In this document: piece by piece, positions 45,600 through 58,228 of the stretch
Layout of the letters: every line of letters starts with the position of its first letter
Numbering within the stretch: position 1 is the first letter of the stretch
Source: Typhlomys cinereus
Taxonomy: Eukaryota > Chordata > Mammalia > Rodentia > Platacanthomyidae
Length of the DNA stretch: 64,000 nt
Direction: 5' to 3'
Assembly: GCA_023101885.1 (NCBI GenBank)
Contig: JALPQD010000017.1
Coordinates: 1,037,428 to 1,101,427, forward strand
Program-made: the position numbers and the translations under genes
The notes under the pieces: generated by a model
Databases searched by the model: none
What the model saw: only the letters and a program-made list of their open reading frames with translations
What the model was told of the DNA's origin: nothing

Positions 45600-45690
45600 C
45601 ACCGCACCGGCTGAAGCAGGAGGATCTATGAGCTAGTTCAAGGTGAGCGTGGACTATGAGACCTCGTCTTCGAAACACCCTCTCCAACTA
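45600..45690 (+). mobile_element. B1-like SINE fragment
   Basis: CACCGGCTGAAGCAGGAGG, ATCTATGAGCTAGTTCAAGG, GAGCGTGGACTATGAGACC and TCGTCTTCGAAAC are the B1 middle and end. Confidence 0.6.
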
Positions 45691-47604
45691 CTGAAAAGCA
45701 GTAGGAGTAGTGCAGTCGCTAAGCATATGCTGTCTTGATTCATTCATTGTTAATGTCTTGCCACTTTGAACTTATTGCTTCTCTCGGGTAAAAGCTCTGA
45801 CAGCAGCCCACGGACAGCATCTCCTCCAAGCTTCACCTGAGTCTGCACAAGCACAGCCGTTTCTTACAGAACACAGAGGAGTAAACGGATCAGTTTAATT
45901 CCTGGCTGATCAGCAGGAAATTGCACACCGGCATGACAAAATTACGGCACCCAAACGAAAGTGTAGCATATAAAGTGAAGAAGTTAAAAAAAAAAATCTC
46001 AAGGAGTAATGGTATTATTTCTAAGGTTTGTATTTAAATAAAGCTTCCTAGCTGGAAAATAGCCTCATGTCGTAAGGAAAGGAAAGTGCAAACATGACAT
46101 GGTTTTAAGAAAACTGCTTCTCTACGAAACAAGATACAGTAAACATATTACATGAGAGAACACTGCTATATAAGCTACTTCTAACTGAGAGCAGGTCGTA
46201 GTGATTCAATGCCTAATTCTACTTATCTACTGTGTTCTACTCCCCTTTTCCCCCCAAAAAAAGTTTCAAGCACTGTTGATTATGTAAACCAACTGCTTTA
46301 GGACAGCACACACACTTCTTTTCTTCCACCTTTTTGGGGTGCTAAATAGAAATAATAAACCACTGAATGAGAAACAGAAGCTTTATATAATCCAATGCAA
46401 CTGGGAAAATGAGAACTATATGGTGCCTGTAACCACACAGCGAAACTTCTCCAGACTCATAGTCATGAAAAAGCGGCTGATGCTATTGCCAGGTGTCTTG
46501 TAGCTGCCAGAAAACTCTGTAACGTTAGACACAAATAACTAAAAACTGAACACAAGTTTTCTAAACAAAATACTGCTGAGGAAATATGGAATTATGTCAG
46601 CATCAAGACATGTTCCTTTTAAATTAATATATGCTTTGAAAAGCAAAAACAAGCTTAAAACTCACTACATAAGATATAAAAACAATATTGAGGGTGCTTG
46701 CCTTTGAGATAAACAACACTACATGCTGAATAGTTTTTATTACCCTCATGTTTCCTCTCATTAACAGAAAAATTATTTGGTTTGGTTGACAAGGCATGTA
46801 TTTTTGATTCTATGAAACAATAAACAAAAGAGGATCCCACAGAGAGCCAAAAGTTAGATTGGTCAGATCATATGCCATATACCATTAGATTTCCAAAATC
46901 GTTTTCTAGCAAGAAGGCAAATTTTAACCTCAAATTATTCTCTTGCTTTGGGGTAAGGTTTATCAATTGCTCAATGGTGAGAAATCAGTCAATTATGGAA
47001 CAATAACAAGATCAGCTGCTTCAAACAGATAAATATCTAATTAGAGCAGGACTGTAGCAAACATCTTTTTAATGAGGCTACTCCAGGAGGACATTTGATT
47101 TTGAACAGAATTTTAAATAGTTTCTCTCCATGAAGGTCAAACCCCATCACCATCAATATTTATAGCGAGAATTTTACTTATAGAACTCCAGGTGTGGGAG
47201 AAATACAAGCTACTTTTGCTAAAGAGATGAATAAACCAGATTTCTAAGACAATTAACTCTTTTCTTTAAATCATTTCACAAAAATCCATCTGTTTATGAA
47301 AAATTGATGATTTAGAAGACAAGTTTTTGCTAAAGATGTCAGCCACAATTACTGTTCTCCGATCTAAGGCTCATATTTGTAAGAATTACTGAACAGAGGG
47401 TTCTAGAAGGTAGTACAGAATTGAGTACAGGCATCCAATAAATACTTTCTCATAATAAATTGAGACACAACAATAATTCTTGTTCCAGGTAGCTAGCCAA
47501 AAAATACTTTTATGATCATGATTGTATACTAAAGAATATCAATATTGTCTTTAGCTTCTTGAGACATCACATTTGAGGATGTATCAGAAAACAGTGACAA
47601 TTAC

Positions 47605-47843
47605 CTGATCTTGGAGTGACATTACTGGGTTATTTTTGGTGGTGTTGATGTGAAGAACATGGTATTTATTCTTCGCACACAGGTCATAGGCGATGTTGGT
47701 GAACGAGGTGCTTGCAGTTTTGGGAACTCGGTTATAAATGATCACGATGTCGTCCTCCTCCTCTACAGCCCCGTCTTGCCGAGGGCCGTCCATCGTATGT
47801 CGCTGTTCAATTTCTCGGACCTCGTGCCTTGCGATCGCCCTTT
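47605..47843 (-). CDS. HS2ST1: HS2ST1 coding exon 2 (residues 43-121)
   Basis: Read on the minus strand the exon starts with the last two bases of a split Glu codon and then 79 codons. It opens with the neck (RAIARHEVREIEQRH), which in this trimeric enzyme precedes the catalytic domain. An acidic hinge follows, then the PAPS 5'-phosphosulfate loop RVPKTASTSF with Lys83, the residue known to be needed for catalysis. HINTTKN carries the N-glycosylation sequon at Asn108. The exon ends SLQDQ at a phase-0 donor (CAG then GTAA). The acceptor is CTTGGTTTGCAG. The acidic hinge (DGAVEEEDDIV) is the only part that differs clearly from the human protein as I remember it. The rest is close to identical. 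Confidence 0.97.
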
Positions 47844-48149
47844 CTGCAAACCAAGAGACACAGAAGAAGTCCTTAAGGATACTATAAAGAACACTGGACT
47901 TTGGAATATCCTAAATCAAGAGAAAATAAAAGGGAAGAACCAAGGCGCATGGGAAGCACACGTAAACCAAGCAAGAGGATAAATCCAGAAGATTCTACCA
48001 CAGCTTTAGCCTGCGTGATGTTCCTGTTTTAGAACTGGTTAAGAGCCACTGGAGAAATGTTATGAGGATCATCAGACCTTCATAATCACTTTTGAAGGAT
48101 ACAACCGATGTATATTATCAGAAAAAAAAATCATCAACCGGAAGACATC

Positions 48150-48560
48150 AGACTACGGAGTGCTTCCCAGCTCTACAGTCCGTCTGCATCCTAACAGAGC
48201 GCACAGCCCGAGATGATTGCCAGTCCCCAGCAGACGGCATGTGCTGTGCTCAGAATACGAAATGTCCGCCAGGCGCGTGAGTTCAACGCGCAGCTCCCAC
48301 CTGGTGCGTAGGAAGGGGGAGAATCTTCAGGAGGAGGAGTCTGGCCGCAGGAAATGGGGTCCTAGGTCCCTGTCTGGAGCTTCCACAGCCCGGCCCCACT
48401 TCCCGGTCCCTTTTTGGTTCCTGTCTGCTGCAGAGTGGCACACGGATAGCTGCTCACACTGGCACGACCTTCTACCTCATCAACCTTTAGCTGCTGTGAA
48501 CCATTTTGATCTGATTCTGCCTAATTCCTTGATGTTCATATTTCAATTAATTATTGTTTC
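48150..48560 (+). mobile_element. MaLR-type LTR fragment
   Basis: CTTCCACAGCCCGGCCCCAC, TTCCCGGTCCCTTTTTGG and GCAGAGTGGCACACGGATAGC resemble the GC-rich centre of a plus-oriented MaLR LTR. The 5' part is unclear. Confidence 0.35.
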
Positions 48561-49809
48561 CCGCGAAACCATTAGTTGATCGCCCTCCCTAGTTCAAATC
48601 ACGGTGAAATAGGCTCATGTGATCTAGCTGTACCTGCCTCTTATTTGCAATTATTGCATTGTATGTATGGTTATTAGCACTGCCCTCTTATAACGCAGGC
48701 ATGAAAAAGCTCCACACACCCTAAATCCTGGTTCAAAAGATCTGCTCACCCTGACATGGAGAACACGCTACGCTGCGGAGGTCACAGCAGACAGGACTTG
48801 AGCCCTGCTACGCTCTGGCCGTGTGCCGTCCAGCCAGGGAAGGGACGCAGACCCATGAGGATGGTAAGCGTTCTAGGTTGATAGGCAAGTACGTAAGTAC
48901 GTACGCTCCCTTTTGTCTGGATGGAGACGAATGGAGAGAGAAGGCCGATGAAAGTGACACAAAATGCACGGCTGGACTGCCGGGGATGTCCAGGTGCTGT
49001 GTGCACGAGGTGGGTACAAAGGTCTAGAATTGAGAATAAAGCAATAGACAGATGCCTGGAGGCCACGAGGACGGATGTTGCTAGAAGACACAGAAAGATA
49101 CCAGGATAGAGCCTTAGAAAGCGTCAATGGTTAAAGGGCACACAGAACAACACATCCGTACACGAGGCCACAATGTGCAGAGAGACTTTCAGGAGGTTCA
49201 CAGCAGAACATCTGTGCTGTCAACACTACTTTACAAACGAACCTCTGAACCAGGCAACACAGCTGGGTGCGCAGAAGCTGTCTTAAATTCAAGATGTAAT
49301 TACTGAGAATCTGGAGCATTATTCTTATTTCAGAACTTTACAGTCATTACAGAACTCCTGTGCCCACGGATGCCCTACCCACAAACTATCCCTTTCCTAC
49401 CGAGGAACCTAAAACCATAGGGACAGTGAGGTTTGGACAGAAGTGACAGAGGTTCCTCCAGCAGCCCAGGTGTGTGTGAAATCGCCTTTTAAAAATTCAC
49501 TTAAAACCAAAATGCTGAGTTCACATTCTCTAGTTTTTAAAACCAAGCACTTAGAAAAGCAGATTTGATGTATTGTCTCATAAATACTGGCCTGTTTTAT
49601 TTGCAGAAGACACAATGGATTAAAGGAAAACTGCAATAGTGAACTTATAATTACTCTATCAACTTACAAAATTTGGATGCTCAAATAATTCTCTTTGAAA
49701 ATTAGCTATTTAAATTTATAAGTTATTAAGTCTATGTTATTTAATCTTGCAAAGTACCAAAAACTATTCACATTATTAAATTGAAATGTTCTTTAAAAAT
49801 AATGTTAAG

Positions 49810-49960
49810 CTGGTCATGCTAACACAAGCCTGCCACAGCAGCACTTAGAAGCTGGAAGAGGAGGACCATGGGAGCTGAAGGGCAGCCTGGGGTCAGAGCG
49901 AGGGCCAGGCAAGCCTCAGGTACAGAGGGAGGCCTTGTGTCCACAAACAGCAACAGTAAA
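49810..49960 (+). mobile_element. B1-like SINE, decayed
   Basis: AGCTGGTCATGCTAACACAAG, CAGCAGCACTTAGAAGC, GGAAGAGGAGGACCATGGG and CAGCCTGGGGTCAGAGC, then a degraded end. Confidence 0.6.
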
Positions 49961-50111
49961 ATAACATTTATTTCGATTCTTGAAGATTGTATGTATTAGG
50001 TTACAAGTATTAAAAATGCTTTGAATTATGAAAAGATACAACTCTAAAACCACTACTTTTCTCACTGAAAAAAATATATTTGGTCAAAATTTCCACTTTT
50101 AAAGTGTTTAA

Positions 50112-50372
50112 GGGCTGGGGAGATGGCTAAGGGGTTAAGCCTCTGCCTCAAAAACAGAAAGACCTGAGTTCAAACTCCAGATCCCATGGAGAAACGTTGG
50201 GTGGAAATGGTGGCAGCCTGCATTTCTGGTCCTGGAAGGCAGAGCCTAGAAAACTCCAGAGCAAGGAAATAAGGAGTTAGAGCAATTCAGGATGACTCCC
50301 GCAGTCACCCTTGGCCTCGAGAGGCACACACAGACACATATAGGCACACGCGTGCACATACACACAAATAGA
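50112..50372 (+). mobile_element. tRNA-headed SINE (subfamily O), plus orientation
   Basis: GGGCTGGGGAGATGGCTAAG, CTGAGTTCAAACTCCAG, AAGGCAGAGCCTAGAAAAC and GACTCCCGCAGTCACCC, then CACACACAG. It faces the next two copies, which are reversed. Confidence 0.85.
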
Positions 50373-50480
50373 AACAGTATATGAAAGTATACAGTATATG
50401 CTTAAATATAGTAAACAGTTTTAATAGTGTTAGACCAAACACTACATAAGATTAAAAATATCTCAAGTATTTAAAAAGTT

Positions 50481-50494
50481 ATTTATATTTATTT

Positions 50495-50543
<49 letters not shown>

Positions 50544-50774
50544 AAGTGGGTGGAGGCCCAAGAGTGACTTCAGGAAACATCCTGAACTGTTCTACCTCTT
50601 ATTTGCTTTGCTTTGGGATTTCTAGGCTCTACTTTTTAGGGCAGAAAATGCTGCCCCTCCTTCCCCACCCCTATCCATTTCCACCCAGCATTTTTACATG
50701 GGATCTGGAAACCCAGCTCAGGTCCTTCTGCTTTTGAGGCAGAGGCTTAATCACTGAGCCTCTCTCCGGCTCCC
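50481..50774 (-). mobile_element. tRNA-headed SINE (subfamily O), minus orientation, with (TG)n tail
   Basis: An expanded TG tail (50496-50541) is followed by GGAGGCCCAAGAGTGAC, CAGCATTTTTACATGGGATC and CAGCTCAGGTCCTTCTGC, then the reversed head ending CCTCTCTCCGGCTCCC. Confidence 0.85.
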
Positions 50775-51129
50775 ACAACAGTACAAAAACTAACAACAAC
50801 ATCAGTTAGGAACATTGGTAGGAAGGAAATATTACTTAGCTGAATTAATACTAATGAGAAGTTATTTTTCCCTGTGACAATACTTGCAACAATAAAGTCA
50901 TATATTTTCCTTTCTAGTTCTTTTTGAGTTAGACTGAGTTTTACAGGCTTGGTCCCTTATGAAAATTAAACTGGATCGTCTGCATTTTCTAGGGAAAATT
51001 TTGAACTATGCTTATTTCCAAATATTACACTGAAACATAATTTCTTCCCCATAAAAGAAATGTACAACTAAAGTTCAAGATTCCAAAACAGCCACCAAAA
51101 TTTGAAAACAAAAAATATGTGTCCAAATA

Positions 51130-51404
51130 AATTTATTATTTATTTTTTGTGTATGTGTCTGTGTGTCTTTGTGCTGATACTATGTGTCCCTGCGGAGGCC
51201 CAAAGGGGATTCCAGCAATCACCCTGGATTTCTTGACCTCCTCTTTGTTTTGCTCCGGAGTTTTCCAGGTTTCACCTTCCAGGGGTGAAGTACAGATCAC
51301 TGCCATTTCTGCCTGGTGTTTTTTAGGTGAGATCTGAGATCCAAACTCAGGACATTCTGCTTGTAAGGCACAGGCTTAAACCCTGAGCCATCTCTCCAGT
51401 CCCC
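51130..51404 (-). mobile_element. tRNA-headed SINE (subfamily O), minus orientation
   Basis: GCGGAGGCCCAAAGGGGATTC, CAATCACCCTGGATTTC, CCAAACTCAGGACATTCTGC and GAGCCATCTCTCCAGTCCCC. Confidence 0.85.
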
Positions 51405-51689
51405 AAAATAATTTTTTAAAAACACATTCAAAATAAAAGTATCGGTATCTGTAAGATATTAGAATATTAGACACTATATATATATATATATATAAAACCA
51501 ATAACTAAAGATGACACACAAAGGAGAACACACATGCAAAGAAGTCTCACACAGCTTTACTTTCCAAGAAAATACAAATAAATGAATAGTCTCAAAGAAT
51601 AACCGCTTCCCACTCACTGAGAAGTCTGTACCTAAGAGTGTTGCGGAGAAAGTGGCAAAGCAGACCCTCACAGCACTGCTGAAAGCATT

Positions 51690-52200
51690 TTCCAAGGAGA
51701 ACACTTGGAATATGAATTCTAAATTCCCAGCCCAGGCACACATCCTACAGAACTGAAGACAGATCCGCAAGCAAACAGTAATGTTTGTAACAGCACTAGT
51801 CACCTCAGCCAGGCAACAGGTAGTAACAAAGCAAACGTCCATCAATAGATGAATCAGTAAACTGAGGTGCATACTACAACAAAACTACTACTCACCTTTA
51901 AGAGTAAAGTACCAATTACAATATAGATCTTATAATATGGATGGATCTCAAGCATAAGTGAAAAAAGCAAGATCTTAAAGGTCACATTTGAAATATTCAT
52001 AAAAACAGAACACAGATTGGTGGCTGGGTGAAGGGAGACTGGGGAACCCCTCCCCAAGATTACACCACTTCCTTACAGAGATGTCTTACCACAGAAGTGG
52101 TGCTTGTAACACTGTGGATGTGCTAGAAGCCAGTAATCTCTTCATCTTAAAATGGCTAACCTATGTGAATTTCATTTGGAAAAACTTAACAAAATAAGAA
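51690..52200 (+). mobile_element. Old L1 3' end
   Basis: GTCCATCAATAGATGAATCAG, ATGGATGGATCTCAAGC, AGATTGGTGGCTGGGTGAAG and CTTAAAATGGCTAACC with a GTGAATTTCATT end match the terminal ORF2/3' UTR of an old mammalian L1. Confidence 0.8.
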
Positions 52201-52299
52201 AGGTACTCACAAAATAGTGGACCGTTTTAATAAACATCAAAGTAAAAAAGTTGTAAAATACCTAATAGATCATAAAACTTACTTATGCTTTTATTTTGC

Positions 52300-52400
52300 T
52301 TTTTCAGACAGGGTTTTCTAAGATGGTCAGGCTATTTCCCAAGTGCTAGCACTATCCAGGTGTGTTCAGTTGTACTGTGACCCACTCATGATTTGATTCC
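52300..52400 (-). mobile_element. B1-like fragment, minus orientation
   Basis: CAGACAGGGTTTTCTAAGATG, TCAGGCTATTTCCCAAGTGC and CACTATCCAGGTGTG are reversed B1 words. Confidence 0.5.
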
Positions 52401-53504
52401 TGAAAGATCCTAAGAAGACTATTATTATCTCCATGTTGATTTGATCAATAAACTGAGTGCCAAAGAAGTGACCACCACCTCATTAATGTCAGAAGACACT
52501 TCCAGGTCAACCTAACCAGAGTGCACGTTCCACTTATATTGCCTAAAATTTAGCATTTCTCTCTACTGTGTTTGGAAGAAATAAAAATCTTATAGTCAAA
52601 TACTGCATGACAATATTTCTGTAAGCATCTTAAAAGTTTTCTGAAAGTATTTTATTTTGAATTGCAAAAGCATTTTGTGGTTATTGAGTGAGACAGATGA
52701 ACAGAAGGTGACTGTTTTCTAGGGACTAGAAAGCAAAACATGCTGTGTTGTCTTTGGAATGTCTTGTAAATATCCAATTATTTAAAAATTTTAAAAGTTA
52801 AAAAACTCAAGCCAAAACAACCTAATTCTTAGTCATATCATCTTAAAAGTTCATTAAGTTGCATAATATTGACTGTGGGTAATGATATGGACTGTTAAGA
52901 AGGATGACATTTGTGGGAAGAGACTGTTTACCCACCTTTCCCTGCCTACTTTTCCTAAAAATAATGCTTACACCACATACGTATTTTAAAAATATAAAAT
53001 ACTGTTATGAAAAAAAACACAGTTGCTGACTTCAAGCCTTCAATCTTTACACGTCAGTCGTTTGTATACTTTGACACACAATAAGGAGTCCAACTAATCT
53101 GCTATTTCTTTCTTGCGCTTTCCCAAGACACTATTTCAAATTATCCTTCAAGCTTTAAAAGTCTCAAGTGAAGTGTTCCTATTTTAGTTTCCATCTTGTG
53201 CAAAGCTGAATGAATGCCATTATAACAAATGCTGTGAGAACAAAATACTTCCAAATCCAAGAGTGGGGAAGGGGGGTATGTTCTGGAGAACGCGCTGACT
53301 TAAGTTGAGCCCTGAACGATGGGACTGGCTTTGAAGAAGTGGGGACTCACAGAAGGACAGAATCCTGGGTGGCAGCAAGCTGACTAATGAGTTCACAGCC
53401 ACTACAGTAGTGTGTATGTCATTCAACGAAATAATGGGGCACAGCTAAGAAAACATCTACAGGAATTTTAGACAAAGCTGATAAACACAGTTGTTGGGCT
53501 GCTC

Positions 53505-53720
53505 ACAAAGAGTTCACTGACTGGGGTCTTTACTACAGGCCAGCAACAATTCTCCATGATAAAGCAGACATGAATTCATTTAATTCTTCAGAGAATTCTG
53601 CACAAGGTAATGTTTTATAAAGTCGGACTCAGGGAGATTAATTACAGAGTTGTTAGGAACAAAGTCAGAATTCAGATCTTCATCCGTCTGACACTGAAGC
53701 CTACATTCCAAACCAGAATG
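53505..53720 (-). mobile_element. MIR-like relic, minus orientation
   Basis: TTCATTTAATTCTTCAGAG, GACTCAGGGAGATTAATTAC and CAAAGTCAGAATTCAG follow a reversed MIR, well decayed. Confidence 0.5.
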
Positions 53721-54619
53721 CAGTAATTACCATCTTAAATCATAGGAAGGAGCGATTCCTCTGAAATCTATATTCAACAGCTCAGGGATCTGACGTGTCA
53801 TAAGCAGAGCACATCCCGAATGCTAATGAGCTGGATGGATGCTGCCGGCGAGGGACTGCTGAGAAAATCCACACGAGGCCTGAAGCATTTCAAAAACCCC
53901 AGGAAGTTACTGTGAGGAAGAGGAGAGACCACCTTTCTACAGTATTATTCAGAAGTCGAGGCGGTTGAGATGGGCTTTCACAGAACTAGCAGGCGACGCT
54001 GTCCCAGGAGGGCTTGGAGACTAGCAAAGTGTGGCTTCCTCTTTCCTCTTATAGCGGCTTCTTCTGTAACTGAGCAAAGCCAGGGAATCTTTGCGGCCAA
54101 TAAACACCAAACTCCACAGCAGCATGAATGAATTCTTGAAGTCTACCCTTTGCCCACTGACTCCTGGACTCGACTAATGAAAAACAGAACTAAGGTCAGT
54201 GACGGCTGTGTGGTGAGGGGGATTTGCTTCTACAATCCTAGTGCATCCAGTCATATCGAGGCACATTTATTTTTGAACAATTTAACTTTAGAAGACATCA
54301 AAAGTTACATTGCTAGGCCACTTAATAGTCTTTCTTTTCCTCTCTTCTAACACCCATCTTTTCTAATGCCACAACCTTTTCTTAAGCCCGACAGTTGAAT
54401 CATAAAGGTGTATGTCCACGCGGAGAAAAAAGAACTTATCTCGTGATTAGTGTAAGAATTCAAGGAACTGAGCAGTCATACTTCACTGTGCAATTCAAAC
54501 AATGACAAAGGAGCCATGACTGTTTGTGCCCTGGATTCATTGACTAATCATTAACTCTGATATAAACTCTGATATAAAATTATTAACTCTGATAGCTCTT
54601 AGCAAGAGGTGAGTGTCAG

Positions 54620-54750
54620 CGAGCTGGCATGACGGCAGGCACCTGTGGTCTCAGCCTTTGGGAAGGCTGAGGAGGAGTATCACTCAAGCCTGGAAGTTCG
54701 GGAATATTCTGAGCAACACAGCACGATGTGGTGTCTAAATGACAAAAGTC
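54620..54750 (+). mobile_element. B1-like SINE
   Basis: GCTGGCATGACGGCAGGCACC, CTCAGCCTTTGGGAAGG, CTGAGGAGGAGTATCACTC and TGAGCAACACAGCACG. Confidence 0.7.
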
Positions 54751-54929
54751 TACAGGGCACTGTCATGCAGATTGCGGGAAGGAGGTGCTGAGCAGGTAGA
54801 AGGTATTTTCTGGGGACAAGTGAGAGTGCGGAGGGGCTGGATGGGACTCTAGGCGCAGTCAAAGCAAACACTGAGTAGGTCTGAAGGTGGCTGCCTCAGC
54901 ACAGCGCCATGAACAGCACACTGGGAACG

Positions 54930-55060
54930 TTTCCCTGCTTTGGTCTGGTCTACACACTATGTGCAGAAGGCTGACCTCAAACCCACAGCAATCACAGTCG
55001 CAGTCTCCTGAGTACCGGGTGGGCTTACAGGCAGGGGCCACCACACCCCACACCGAGACG
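54930..55060 (-). mobile_element. B1-like SINE, minus orientation
   Basis: GAAGGCTGACCTCAAACCC, CTCCTGAGTACCGGGTGGGC and TTACAGGCAGGGGCCACCAC. Confidence 0.6.
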
Positions 55061-56620
55061 ATGATAACCTACAAATCAATCATTCTGTGACTCATTGACT
55101 TACCTTTGATATTTTTTGAAGGCTTGAACAGTTGCATAACTCACGCGGCATTCAACTCAGCCCTGCTGCACCTCAGATTGCATTCACAAAAGCACATCTC
55201 CATCGGTATTCCACATTCAAGTAAAAGTAAAGATGTGAAAATGTAGATGTGAAGAGGCACAAAATAAATTATTATGGGAAGACACTTAAAACTGTTCCTA
55301 AAATGCAAACACTGCTCTAAAAACACAGTGGTGGGGATTTAATTAAATGTAAGGTATGTGATCCAGCTAAAATATTAATTTTGACATTAAACTGGCAGGA
55401 AGACTCACAGATTTCCTCAATTCTTAACAGTAGCCCAAATTGTCATTTAAATATATGTGCTTTGATTGTTGAGATAAATACTATCCGAAGATGAAAGCAT
55501 TTTGAAAATCAAGAAAAAAACGCCAAAACTGTCTACAAAGCTGAATTATTTTCACATTTCAACAGCTGCACCTGGCGCTCCATTCACCAGGGAAGAAGAA
55601 TAAAGAGTAACTAGGCCTCCACTCCAGCTGGCTGCAGGGATCATCATGGAAACCCGAACGCAGCAGCTGCCTGAGTGGTGGAATTAGGCGGCTGAAAAGC
55701 AGCCATTTCTCCAGAGCTCCTGCATGGGCTGCGGCAGAGTCACTCCAAGTGTTTGGTTCCACTCCAGCCACCTACTAGTTACTAATTTGGGGCCTAAGAA
55801 TTTGCATTTCAAACTCCAGGTGACTGTTACGTGAAGTCTCCCAAACTCTACGAGAACCAGTGTTTCTAGGAATATCAATCAGTTTACAAAGAAGACAGAC
55901 ATAGTGTGCTCCTTTTTCTCCTGTTATGTTACTAAGTAGAATTCCCATTAATTTAAAACTTGTGCTTATTTTAGGTTATAGCCTAAATGAGCAAAAAAAA
56001 AAAAAAAGCTACCCAATAGTATACACCAGTAGAGATGGTATTCTGGTCATGAATACACAGCTCCCTCACTGCTCTTCAGCAACCATGACCTTAAGGCAGG
56101 CAGCCCCCCTCAAAGACGCCATAGCCACAGTTCTGAAAGCACAGGCAAAATGTTGAAATCGTTGGAAAATGCAGGATCATCTATTCAGAATGGATTGCTC
56201 CCCCACCTTAGTCTGCAATCATAACTTCTGGCTAAAATCACCAATTCAAGAACTCTGCTAAAGACAATTTACTCTGCAGCTCCTTCATATACACGGCGAA
56301 AATTCTGATCAGTTTCTAGTTCCACTTTACTAAAACATTTAAAAGTTGAAGTTCAATAACTTGTACTTTACCCAACGTTAAGCTGAAAAAGTGAGTTTTC
56401 AAAGTATATTTCTATATTTTATAGCTTGTATCTTCTGAGAAATAGGATTACAGCTTTTGAGGTTGATGCATTCCACGGATCTTAAAAAGTACAGGTTTTC
56501 AGCTTCTAAACTTCATTAACTTCCAAAAATTCTTACTTGATATTTTGTTTCTTACATTAGAAAAAAAAAGAATAAGACATCATCCCAAGTCCTAGTGACG
56601 GTATTCTCTGCCCCCACTCT

Positions 56621-56845
56621 TTTATTTTTGCGTGGGGTCTGTGGAGTGGCCTTGGGTGGCGTGAGGACCACCCTGGATTGTGCTGTCTCCTCTTTGCTTC
56701 GCTTTGCTCTGGAGTTTCCCAGGCTACCTTCCAGGACCAGAAATCGTGGCCACCATTTCTGCCGGTACCTCTTACATGGGACTGGGATCCAAATTCAAGC
56801 CTCCCGCTTGCAAGACAGAGGCTTACCCGAGCCATCTCTCCAGTC
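56621..56845 (-). mobile_element. tRNA-headed SINE (subfamily O), minus orientation
   Basis: GAGGACCACCCTGGATTGTG, CTTCCAGGACCAGAAATC, GGGATCCAAATTCAAGC and GAGCCATCTCTCCAGTCC. It is followed directly by a reversed B1 piece. Confidence 0.8.
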
Positions 56846-56854
56846 CTTTCACTT

Positions 56855-56945
56855 TATTTTAGATAGGGACACCAGGCAGCCCAGGCTGGCCTCAAATTCA
56901 CAACCCGAAGAATGTCTTTCTAGATACACACCAGCCAAAGTTTAG
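56855..56945 (-). mobile_element. B1-like fragment, minus orientation
   Basis: AGATAGGGACACCAGGCAGC, CCAGGCTGGCCTCAAATTC and TAGATACACACCAGCC. Confidence 0.6.
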
Positions 56946-57994
56946 ATTATATTCTTTATTAGCTGACTCTCCCGCAGTTCCACAATGCAGTAACTGATAC
57001 TCTCAAAGACTTCAGATACAGAGAAACTCTAGATAGTTGTATAAATCAACAAGGACTAACAGCTCATCATGTCCATCTTAAAAATAGTATATTACATTTT
57101 AATGGTGTAACACTGGTAATTCAAGGATCATGAATGAAATTCTCAATATTCTTAATTTGGTAGATAACTAAACATTTTCTATATACTACAACTAACAGTC
57201 ATTTCAATATTTACTTTCTTCATATTGCACCGCCATAACTTACAAATCTATGAGTATTTTTGGTCCATGAGCCTATACCAAAAATAAAACTACAATCCTC
57301 ACCAAGACATGGATTGATGAAATTAGCAGAGATGAAATACAGTGACAACCACTCAAAACTGTTTATTACAGCTTCCCCAGGCTACCTGACTAGGACAACA
57401 TAAACTACATTCTATCTACATTAACACCAACAAAATTGTGGAAAATAAAAAAAATCACAGAATTAGCATGAGCTTAGTGTAGAGCTTAAGTTTTTAGAAA
57501 GCTACCTATAAAAGAAGGTAATGACTACTAGCTAGACACTCATATTTGCTTAATGAAAACAATATGGTCAAACTATATTGGAGCAAAGAGTTCCTTGCAG
57601 AGCAATCCAAGAAAGGACTCTGTGTGTGTGTGTGTGTACGTGTGTATACAGTGTGTGTATGTGTGTATTTTAAAAGGAGCGTTGATCTAAACTGACCTCT
57701 ACTAGCCTAGCAAAGTCACCAGAGCATCTTCCATGACTAGACTGTTTCCTATAGGTTATGAGATTCTAGGTTCGTTTATCATGCTCAGTCTCGAGGACTC
57801 TTCTTTTACCAATGGCAAGACTGTGGGAGAAAGATAAATGAGAGAAAAACAGACCATTCATCTAAGGCTGATAACCAAGGCAGCACTTTGGTTACCAACC
57901 TCAGGGAATCTAAGACTCAGACAGAGAGTTACCTTAATATGAGTTCTGAAGGGCTAGGAAAAGTGCCGGCAATCTAAAGTGATGTAAGAGTAAC

Positions 57995-58110
57995 CTTGCC
58001 AGGCATTATGATATATGCACCTAATTTCAGCACTCCAGAGAGAGGCCGGATTATTGCAAGTGTGAGAGCAGCTTGCAGTGAAGGACCATAAGTCTGTGTA
58101 GAAGCAGAGC
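57995..58110 (+). mobile_element. B1-like fragment
   Basis: GCCAGGCATTATGATATATG, CACCTAATTTCAGCACTCC and GAGGCCGGATTATTGC. The 17-bp tandem repeat starts where its right end should be. Confidence 0.55.
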
Positions 58111-58113
58111 ATA

Positions 58114-58228
58114 CTAGACCGAGACGAATGCTAGACCGATACGAATGCTAGACCGATACGAATGCTAGACCGATACGAATGCTAGACCGATACGAATGCT
58201 AGATTGATAGGAATGCTAGATTGATACC
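58114..58228. repeat. 17-bp tandem repeat, six copies plus a partial
   Basis: The unit is CTAGACCGATACGAATG. The first copy differs by one base (GAGACG), copies 2-5 are identical, and the sixth and the partial seventh carry CTAGATTGATA. The period is exactly 17 throughout. Two CpGs survive per unit in the middle copies. Confidence 0.97.

Larger units (their letters stand above)
42490..47604 (-). other. HS2ST1 intron 2
   Basis: This phase-0 intron contains a pyrimidine-rich tract (42865-42945), an ID/B4-like SINE (42960-43120), B1 fragments near 43955 and 45600, and a CpG-rich patch at 45208-45415. From about 45690 to 47604 it is AT-rich and I recognise nothing. Confidence 0.9.

Noticed and set aside
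58114..58228. CRISPR-like array
   Set aside because: It is a pure head-to-tail tandem with no unique spacers, in a mammalian intron.
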